A stretch of DNA of 64,000 bases from Bin87 sp963668585. Its GTDB lineage: Bacteria > Chloroflexota > Dehalococcoidia > Lucifugimonadales > UBA3495. A program made the translations under genes and the position numbers. The notes beneath the pieces are model-generated. The model saw nothing but the letters and a program-made list of their open reading frames with translations. It ran no database searches and was not told where the DNA came from. This document shows positions 57,132-64,000 of this stretch, piece after piece; position 1 is the stretch's first letter; the number at the start of each line of letters is the position of its first letter. The stretch is taken from the NCBI GenBank assembly GCA_963668585.1, contig OY764869.1:1364001-1428000 (forward strand), given 5' to 3'.

Positions 57132-57455
57132 ATGACAGCGCCGCAGAGCATCGGGGATAAAACGGTCGCGGCGGTGTCCCTGATCGAGGAAGCTTGCCTG
57201 ATCGTGCTGCTGGAGGACTGGACTCGACGCGACAACGCCGATGGTGTGTGCGTGGAAGAGATCACGCGTCGGATCGGCCTGGCCGTTTGGTTGGGCCTGC
57301 GGATCAGCACGTTGGTGGTAGAGAAGGTGTTGCAGAACCTCAGCGGAGCGGGCAAAGCCGAGCTGGTTGCCGAGACGCTGACTGGCTCCACGTGGACCAT
57401 AGCCGAGAGCGAGGCCACGATACGGCCTATGCCAGCCTCGCCGGAACCAATGTAA
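57132..57455 (+). CDS. Small hypothetical protein
   Basis: 107 residues; AAGGGAG lies 6 bp before the ATG. The sequence (VSLIEEACLIVLLEDWTRRD, VEEITRRIGLAVWLGLRIST) could form a winged-helix-like fold but has no firm motif. It stands directly upstream of transposase debris. Confidence 0.55.
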   Translation: MTAPQSIGDKTVAAVSLIEEACLIVLLEDWTRRDNADGVCVEEITRRIGLAVWLGLRISTLVVEKVLQNLSGAGKAELVAETLTGSTWTIAESEATIRPMPASPEPM

Positions 57456-57459
57456 TGGC

Positions 57460-58700
57460 GGCGCTACAACATCGGCAACCGGCGGAGGGGTGGGTCCGTG
57501 CACAGCGTACGGGCCGTTCGGGCACCGGTTGGTGGACCCATAGACCATCCCGGCCCTCGTGGGCGTCCCTCCTCCCAGGCGATACCGACCTTTTCGCCGG
57601 CGGCGTCCGCATGCCGCGCCGCCGACACCGGCGGGGCGGACCCAGGCGCCGGCAGACGCCTGGGTCTCGCAGTGGGGCGGCTGGCGCGAACGGCGTGGGC
57701 CCTGGCGCTGGCGTTCCCGGCGGCCGGCTCCGCAGCCGCCGTCCCCACCAGGCCACTGCGCCCGCCGAGGCTGCCGCAGTGGTTGAGCTGGCGATCCAGC
57801 GCGACGCGGTGGCCAACCACACCCGCTGCACCGAGCTGCTGAGTGAGCGGGAGGGCAATGACCTGAGCCGGCCCACGGTGCGGCGCATCCTGACCAAGGC
57901 CGGCATCGCCAGTCCCCGCAGCCGGCGCTCGCCACAACACCGTTTCCGCCGCCCGCGAATGCACCAGGCTGGGCTGCTGGCGCAGCTGGACGGCAGCCAT
58001 CACCTTTGGTTGGAAGACCGGGGACCGCAATCTGCTCTGCTGCTGGCGATGGATGACGCCACCGGCGCGGTGGACAGCGCCGTGTTTCGCACCGGCGAGG
58101 ACACCAGGGGCTGCTTCATGTTCCTTTCCATTTTCCTGGAGAGCTTGATCCAAAGGTGGGGCATCCCCCTGGCGCTGTACTGCGGTCGCCATGCTGTCTT
58201 CAAGCACAACGCGCGCCAGCCGGAGACCGCGGCGGAAGCCAGCCGGTCCACCCGCGGCCGGCGGGAATTGGAAATCCGGCAGGTTTTCGCCCGTTGGTCC
58301 CCGGGCCCAAAACTCCAACGCATCGTCAGCAACGTGGGGGAGCACCGCATCAGCAGGTTGCAGCAGCGGCGTCTGGCCGTCCTGGAACCGGTGCGTATCG
58401 ATGAAGCCGCGGTCAACACCGCTGCCGGGAAGGACGTCGTTGGCAAGGCGACGATCACTTGGGGGCGTACGCCCACGCCCGCCCAACTGGCCCGGCGGAA
58501 AGGGTTGTCCCTGCGGTCTATCTCTCGGGAATTGGGCATTTCTCGCGTAACCGTGCGCAAGTACGCCCGCGCCGAGCAACCGCCCGCCAAGAAGCTCAGC
58601 GCCGCGGAACGGGACCAGCTGAAGGCGCTACGCAAATCTACAACGGTCGCCAACTGGGCAAAGGGACATCGTCGCTGTCCGTTTAACACGACGGAATCGC
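57460..58700 (+). pseudogene. Scrambled ISNCY/IS481-like transposase
   Basis: A region of 57.78-58.2 kb encodes SRPTVRRILTKAGIASPRSR and a DDE integrase core (LLAQLDGSHHLWLEDRGPQS, LLLAMDDATGAVDSAVF, IPLALYCGRHAVFKHN). A helix-turn-helix (KGLSLRSISRELGISRVTVR) appears after it, near 58.5 kb, although such domains normally come first. N-terminal parts are frameshifted. It looks like two elements or a rearranged copy fused together. Nonfunctional. Confidence 0.6.
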
Positions 58701-58784
58701 TGGACAACAACACATCGCGTCCGGTGGTGAGACCCATTGAGCGTTTCAGCCAGGCAACCTTTTTCAAACCAGGAGTAATGAACC

Positions 58785-61700
58785 ATGTTCAGTGTCAAAG
58801 GTAGAGCATCCAATCGGTTGGTTGTTGGCAGAGGTACGGACGCGGCGAGCGGCGGGCGTATTCCGGACCGCCGTTCCTGGCGGGGTGTGAGCATGCGCCT
58901 GCGCCTGCTGGCCGGGCTGGGCCTGGCGGTCGCTCTGCTGGCGTTCCTGGCAACCCTGGCCGCGCTGCCGGCCCCGCCCCTGCAGGCGCAGGCGCTCCCC
59001 GCCGCGACCGAGGTCCCCAACGGCTGGAGTCTCAAGCCTGACGGCCTGGGCACCGGCGACAAGTTCCGGCTGCTGTTCCTGTCCTCGACAGTGCGCACCG
59101 CCCAGGCCACCGACATCGCGGATTACAACACCTGGATCCAGAACCGCGCCGCAGCCGGCCACGACGACATCCAGGCCTACAGCCAGAGTTTCCGGGTGGT
59201 GGGCTGCACCGCCGACGTGGACGCCCGGGACAACACCGCTACCAACACCAACATCGACGGCGAGGGCGTGCCCATCTACTGGCTCAACGGCAATAAGGCC
59301 GCGGATGACAACGCAGATTTCTATGACGGGGACTGGGACGACGAGGTCGGCGACAGGGATGAGTCAGGCACAGACGGCCTCAATACCGACTTGGATGACA
59401 ACCGCCCCTGGACCGGCTGCGGCCATGACGGCACGGAGGGTTTTAGGTCACTTGATAATTCTTCGCGGGCGCTCGGCGCGGCTGTCGTGCGCTATGGCTA
59501 TCCCAAGCATCCCGATGCCTTCTACGGTCCCCTCAGCGGCTTCAACGACCTCGCCACTTTCCCGCACCCCATGTACGGGCTCTCGCAGGTCTTCGAGGTT
59601 GGGCCACCGGAAGTCCTGGTCAGCAACACGCATCTGAGTCCGTTGACCAATAGCAGCCGTTTGTTTCAAGCTCAGAGCTTCGAAACCGGGCCCAACGCGG
59701 ATGGCTACACGGTCTCCGAGGTTGACGTGTGGTTGGGAAATGCCTCAGGCAGAAGCACCAGCGTCAGTATCAAGGAGAACAACGCCAGCGATGAACCGGG
59801 CGATCTGGTGGCCACCCTCGCCAACCCAACGTCCTTGACGGACGACAGCCCCAACACCTTCACGGCGCCGGACGTAATCACGCTGGCTGCGAACACGCGC
59901 TACTGGATAACCGTGAACGAGGGAATCTCATCCAACCAGGCGTCAGTTCGCATTACTGAGCTATATGCCGAGGTCGGCGAGACGGGCTGGAGCATCGGCA
60001 ACGGCCGCCTGCAAGAAGTTTTTGGTATCTGGCGCTCCAATCCCGAAACCCTGTTGATAGCAATCAGGGGCTCCGGTGTAGGCGTCGAATTCTCCACCAA
60101 CGCGACGCTGAGCGGCCTGGCGCTGGAGGTCGCGGACGGCGGCGAGACCATTGCGGTGAGTCCGACCTCCGATGCTTACGTCTACACGGCAGTGGTGGCC
60201 AACCCGACCGGCGCGGTGAAGCTGACGGCGACGAAGCACCACGATGGTGCCACGGTGGCCATCACCAACGACGACGACCCCGCCACGCCCGGGGAGGCGG
60301 AGCTGGACCTGGGCGTCGGGTTCAACACGCTGACGGTCACGGTGACGGCGGAGGATGCCGACATCACGCTGACCTACACGGTAACCGTGGAACGCTATAT
60401 CCCCGAGATCCTGGTCAACAACACGCGTCTGGGTGGGAGGACCGGTACCGTAGAGGACGTTCTCGCTCAGAGCTTCGAAACGGGCGCCAACCCGGAAGGC
60501 TACACGGTCTCCGAGATTGATATACGGTTAGGAGATGTCTCAGGCAGGAGCACCAGTGTCAGGATCAGGAAGAACAACGCCAGCAATCGACCGGGCGACC
60601 CGGTAGCCACCCTGACCAACCCGGGGACGTTGACGGCTGGCAGCCTCAACACGTTCACGGCGCCGGCCGGCACGACGCTGGATAGGAACACAACCTACTG
60701 GATAACCACGAACGAGGGAATCTCACCCTCATCCCAGAGGGCGCGTTTTTTTCGTGATGACAGAAATGAAGATCTCGGCGAGCCAGGCTGGAGCATCGGC
60801 GACGACTATCTATGGAGACATGCCGAGACGGAAAGCTGTAAAAACGATAACACATCCCTCCTGATAGAAATCAGGGGCATCTATGGGGTGCTCCTGCCGG
60901 CGCCGCGCCTGCCGGCGGTCGACGACCCGCAGGCGATCTGGCTGGCGACGCTCACGGTGGGGAACCCGGGCTCGGGCCAGCAGGGCTACGACGGCGCGCA
61001 TTGCGGCCGGGGCGGCCTGAGCGACACCGCGTTCACCTACCTGGGCGACAACACCCCGGTCCCGCCAGGGGGGACCCCGCCCTACACCATCGACCTGATG
61101 GCTTACAACCGTGCGTTGGGCAACTTCGAACTCTCCCTCGATCGGAGGTTCATGCAAGATAGCGCCGCAAACATAGTCGTGGATGTGGACGGGACGCAAC
61201 TGCGATTTTCGAATGCGACGTATGCCGCGTCCTCCAATGTCTTGCCCCCCCATACCTACTCGTGGACCATGACCGACCCCTCGTGGCCGGTCGGCGAGGA
61301 GGTGCGGGTGAAGATCCTGGTGCTCAAGGATACCGACGGCCCGGTTGACCTGATGGCGACGACCACCCTGTCCCCGCACACGACCCCGACCGGATGGAAG
61401 TACGAGACGCGAAACCTGACCCTGACCTGGACGGCGCCGACCAGCGGGGGGACCGTGACCGGCTACCGGTTGGAGTACCAGCCGGACCCGGCGTTCCAGT
61501 GGAAGACGCTGGTGGGGAACCAGTCGGAGATGTCCTATACACAGAGCGGCAAATTGAGGGACGTGGTGGACTACTACCGCGTGGCGGCGCTGCGCTCGGG
61601 CGAGTCGCCGAGCTACTCCGATATAGTGCGGGTGCAGGTGCCGCCGGAGACAACGAAGGTCCCGCAGCAGGTGGGCTATATGGAGGCCGGTACGGCGCCG

Positions 61701-64000
61701 TGCTCGGGCGTGAAGGTGGCCTGGAACCGGGCGTACACGGGGATCGGCAAGAGCGGGGACGGGGCCGGGAGCGGCGTGCGGGCCCGGGGCTACCAGGTGC
61801 AGTATGCGGTGGACGACGGCAAGTATCCGCATTACGTGGTCTATGGGCAGGACTGGTCCACCGTCACGCTGCCGAACTGGCTGAACGGCCTGAAGTGGAA
61901 AGCCTGGTCCGGGCCGGTCGAGGAGATCGAGTCCCTGGAACGCAGGATGTATTCGCCGGACCTGAAGACGGTGATCACCGGGCTGGTTCCGGGCGAGAAG
62001 TACCAGGTCCGGGTGCGCGGCTGCAATGACGCGCGCTGCGGCGAGTGGACCATTCCGCAGCTGGCGGAGGCGGGGACGGCTATGGCGAACGCGGTGGCGG
62101 CGCAACCCCTCACGGCCAGCTTCGAGTCGGCGCCGGAGGCGCATGACGGGGAGAGCGGGTTCCAGGTGCGGATCGCCTTCAGCGAGGATGTGGAGATTAC
62201 CCCCGAGGACATGCGCGACCACGCGCTGCTGGTCAGCGGCGGCACGGTGACCGGCGCCGAGGGGGTGGACGGTCGCCAGGACCTGTGGGAGCTGACGTTG
62301 GAGCCCTCGGGTACCGGTCCGGTGTCGATCCTGACGCCGCCGGGCCGGGCCTGCACGGAGACCGGGGCGCTGTGCACGGCGGACGGGCGGTCGCTGACGG
62401 ATTCGCCGGCCCTCGTGGTGCCCGGCCCGCCGGCACGGCAGGCCAACAGCCCGGCCACGGGAGCGCCGGGCATCAGCGGCACGGCCCAGGTGGGCGAGAC
62501 GTTGATGGCGGACACGTCGGGCATTGAGGACGATGACGGGTTGGCCAACGCGACCTACAGCTACCAGTGGGTCGCCAACAACGGAAACACCGATACGGAC
62601 ATCGCAGGTGCGACGGATGCCGCCTACACCCTGGTGTCCGACGACGCGGGGAGGACCGTCAAGGTGCGGGTCACCTTCACCGACGACGCGGGCAACCCGG
62701 AAGCCCTGACCAGCGCGGCCACGGATGAGGTTGACTTTGCCGTCCAGCAGCAGGGGGCGGCCAACAACCCCGCCACCGGCCTGCCCACCATCAGCGGAAC
62801 CGTCCGGGTGGGAGAGACGCTGACGGCGGACACCTCGGGCATTGCCGACGCGGACGGTCTGGACAATGCCGCCTTCAGCTACCAGTGGCTGGCCGACGCT
62901 GCGGACATCGCGGGGGCCACCGCATCGACCCACTCGTTGGTCGCTGCCGATGCGGGGAAGGCCATCAAGGTGCGGGTCAGCTTCACCGACGACGACGGCA
63001 ACCCTGAATCACTGACCAGCGCCGCCACAGACCCGGTGGAGGCAGCGCCTGAGCCGCCAGCCAAGCCCACGGGACTGTCCGCCACCGTGGTCTCCCACGA
63101 CGCCGTGACCCTAACCTGGGACGACCCGCAGGACGACGCCATCACCGGCTACGTCATCCTGCGCCGCGACCGGGCGATCCATCCCATTGGGACCTTCGTC
63201 ACCCTGACCGGCGACACCGGCTCGGCGGACACCACCTACACCGACGCTACGGTCGAGCCGGAAAAGGAGTACGTGTTCCGCATCAAGGCCATCAACGAGC
63301 AGGGGGAGGTGAGCGAGATGTCCCACTGGCTTCGGGCCGACACCCCGGCGGTGCCCGTGCCCGACCAGCCCACGGGACTGTCTGCCGCCGTCTCCCACGA
63401 CGCCGTGACCCTCGCCTGGGACAACCCGCAGGACGATGCCGTCACCGGCTACGTGATCCTGCGGCGCGACCGGGCGATCCACCCGGTGGGGACCTTCGTC
63501 ACCCTGACCGGCGACAGCGGCTCGGCGGACACCACCTACACCGACGACACGGTCGAGCCGGAAAAGGAGTACGTGTTCCGCATCAAGGCCATCAACGAGC
63601 ACGGGGAAGTGAGCGAGATGTCCCACTGGGTCCGGGCCGACACCCCGGCAGCGCCCCAGTCCGACAGTCCGGCCACCGGGGAGCCAACCATCACCGGCAC
63701 GGCCCAGGTGCGGGAGACCCTCAGCGTGGACACCTCGGACATCGCGGACGCTGACGGGTTGGACAACGCCGTCTTTGCCTACCAGTGGCTGGGCGACGAC
63801 GCTGAAATCGGCGGGGCCACCGACTCGACCTACACCCTGGTTGACGACGACGAGGGCCAGACCGTCAAGGTGCGGGTCACTTTCACCGACGACCTGGGGA
63901 ACGAGACCACGCTGACCAGCGCGGCCACGGACGCGGTGGAGGCCAAGCGGAACACGGCCGCTACGGGGCGACCGACCATCAGCGGGACTGTTCGGGTGGA
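58785..64000 (+). CDS. Secreted modular surface protein (3' end beyond window)
   Basis: One uninterrupted frame of over 1,730 codons; AGGAG lies 9 bp before the ATG. A 36-residue leader precedes the signal peptide (LLAGLGLAVALLAFLATLAA, cleavage near LQAQA); an internal ATG at 58893 would give a standard one. Then comes a domain with KFRLLFLSSTVRTAQATDIA and DYNTWIQNRAA, and two similar modules (about 59.61-60.08 and 60.41-60.88 kb) with SFETGxNxxGYTVSE and TYWITxNEG. A cadherin-like sandwich lies between them. Fibronectin-like domains follow, plus repeated Ig-like units (SPATGxPxISGTxQVGETL, at 62.45, 62.76, 63.66 and 63.95 kb). Two nearly identical fibronectin units occupy 63.05-63.34 and 63.36-63.65 kb. 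Probable extracellular adhesin or matrix protein. Confidence 0.88.
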   Translation, partial: MFSVKGRASNRLVVGRGTDAASGGRIPDRRSWRGVSMRLRLLAGLGLAVALLAFLATLAALPAPPLQAQALPAATEVPNGWSLKPDGLGTGDKFRLLFLSSTVRTAQATDIADYNTWIQNRAAAGHDDIQAYSQSFRVVGCTADVDARDNTATNTNIDGEGVPIYWLNGNKAADDNADFYDGDWDDEVGDRDESGTDGLNTDLDDNRPWTGCGHDGTEGFRSLDNSSRALGAAVVRYGYPKHPDAFYGPLSGFNDLATFPHPMYGLSQVFEVGPPEVLVSNTHLSPLTNSSRLFQAQSFETGPNADGYTVSEVDVWLGNASGRSTSVSIKENNASDEPGDLVATLANPTSLTDDSPNTFTAPDVITLAANTRYWITVNEGISSNQASVRITELYAEVGETGWSIGNGRLQEVFGIWRSNPETLLIAIRGSGVGVEFSTNATLSGLALEVADGGETIAVSPTSDAYVYTAVVANPTGAVKLTATKHHDGATVAITNDDDPATPGEAELDLGVGFNTLTVTVTAEDADITLTYTVTVERYIPEILVNNTRLGGRTGTVEDVLAQSFETGANPEGYTVSEIDIRLGDVSGRSTSVRIRKNNASNRPGDPVATLTNPGTLTAGSLNTFTAPAGTTLDRNTTYWITTNEGISPSSQRARFFRDDRNEDLGEPGWSIGDDYLWRHAETESCKNDNTSLLIEIRGIYGVLLPAPRLPAVDDPQAIWLATLTVGNPGSGQQGYDGAHCGRGGLSDTAFTYLGDNTPVPPGGTPPYTIDLMAYNRALGNFELSLDRRFMQDSAANIVVDVDGTQLRFSNATYAASSNVLPPHTYSWTMTDPSWPVGEEVRVKILVLKDTDGPVDLMATTTLSPHTTPTGWKYETRNLTLTWTAPTSGGTVTGYRLEYQPDPAFQWKTLVGNQSEMSYTQSGKLRDVVDYYRVAALRSGESPSYSDIVRVQVPPETTKVPQQVGYMEAGTAPCSGVKVAWNRAYTGIGKSGDGAGSGVRARGYQVQYAVDDGKYPHYVVYGQDWSTVTLPNWLNGLKWKAWSGPVEEIESLERRMYSPDLKTVITGLVPGEKYQVRVRGCNDARCGEWTIPQLAEAGTAMANAVAAQPLTASFESAPEAHDGESGFQVRIAFSEDVEITPEDMRDHALLVSGGTVTGAEGVDGRQDLWELTLEPSGTGPVSILTPPGRACTETGALCTADGRSLTDSPALVVPGPPARQANSPATGAPGISGTAQVGETLMADTSGIEDDDGLANATYSYQWVANNGNTDTDIAGATDAAYTLVSDDAGRTVKVRVTFTDDAGNPEALTSAATDEVDFAVQQQGAANNPATGLPTISGTVRVGETLTADTSGIADADGLDNAAFSYQWLADAADIAGATASTHSLVAADAGKAIKVRVSFTDDDGNPESLTSAATDPVEAAPEPPAKPTGLSATVVSHDAVTLTWDDPQDDAITGYVILRRDRAIHPIGTFVTLTGDTGSADTTYTDATVEPEKEYVFRIKAINEQGEVSEMSHWLRADTPAVPVPDQPTGLSAAVSHDAVTLAWDNPQDDAVTGYVILRRDRAIHPVGTFVTLTGDSGSADTTYTDDTVEPEKEYVFRIKAINEHGEVSEMSHWVRADTPAAPQSDSPATGEPTITGTAQVRETLSVDTSDIADADGLDNAVFAYQWLGDDAEIGGATDSTYTLVDDDEGQTVKVRVTFTDDLGNETTLTSAATDAVEAKRNTAATGRPTISGTVRV

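Noticed and set aside
57194..58804. 536-codon plus-strand ORF as one intact transposase
   Set aside because: Its first third is a different frame of the gene at 57132, and domain order and frameshifts show a scrambled pseudogene.
60810..62933. 707-codon open frame on the minus strand
   Set aside because: It is antisense to the uninterrupted surface-protein frame; its Arg/Gly/His-rich composition is typical of a shadow of GC-rich coding sequence.

Overview
The window is a high-GC bacterial chromosome segment with a large exported-protein content (subtilase/RCC1, fibronectin-like and Ig-like surface proteins, many lipoproteins) and at least seven transposable elements or relics. The surface-protein architectures, the MMPL/MpaB-type genes and the IS repertoire suggest an environmental or host-associated Chloroflexota-like bacterium (Dehalococcoidia/SAR202 type). 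That assignment is inference from recognised protein styles; no rRNA or tRNA gene is present to test it.

Layout. 1-3.9 kb: 3' part of a secreted subtilase carrying 21 RCC1-type repeats. 4.1-6.7 kb: insertion-sequence scrapyard (truncated IS5/IS427 copy, complete IS256, transposase relic). 6.8-10.5 kb: minus-strand operon P450 (truncated)-MMPL exporter-MpaB-like oxygenase, cut at its 5' end by a complete IS5/IS427 element (10532-11375). 11.4-12.3 kb: two small unknown genes. 13.1-21.3 kb: a minus-strand run of exported proteins (small membrane protein, PrsA/SurA-like lipoprotein, META-domain lipoprotein, serpin lipoprotein). The PrsA/SurA-like gene is interrupted twice, by an IS630 element inside its signal peptide and by a DDE-type IS in mid-gene; removing both with one target copy restores one clean frame. 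21.4-22.5 kb: unknown gene. 22.8-26.4 kb: AAA ATPase plus subtilase, matching the IetAS anti-phage system. 27-38 kb: crotonase, histidine kinase plus TPR lipoprotein, MFS transporter, a second copy of the DDE-type IS inside a decayed PD-(D/E)XK nuclease gene, a large PD-(D/E)XK-like protein, a HEPN-like protein and several gene fragments including a duplicated crotonase 5' end. 38.8-47.1 kb: sensor kinase divergent from a giant fibronectin-like surface protein that is split by a C7 tract.

47.4-53.9 kb looks like a defence or stress island: a Fic protein, an XRE regulator with an ImmA/IrrE-type protease, then a tightly overlapping operon encoding a ubiquitin-like protein, an E2-like protein and a JAB-E1 fusion, followed by a small charged protein with its own promoter and terminator and a putative papain-fold protein. 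54.2-57 kb: TPR fragment and a NarL/LuxR-type two-component pair. 57.1-58.7 kb: small unknown gene and a scrambled transposase. 58.8 kb to the window end: a large secreted modular surface protein that runs off the edge.

Two themes link the genes: cell-surface and exported functions, and mobile-element or defence traffic. A GC-rich hairpin repeat recurs in five intergenic spaces, and a 187-bp element carries the termini of the DDE-type IS without its transposase.
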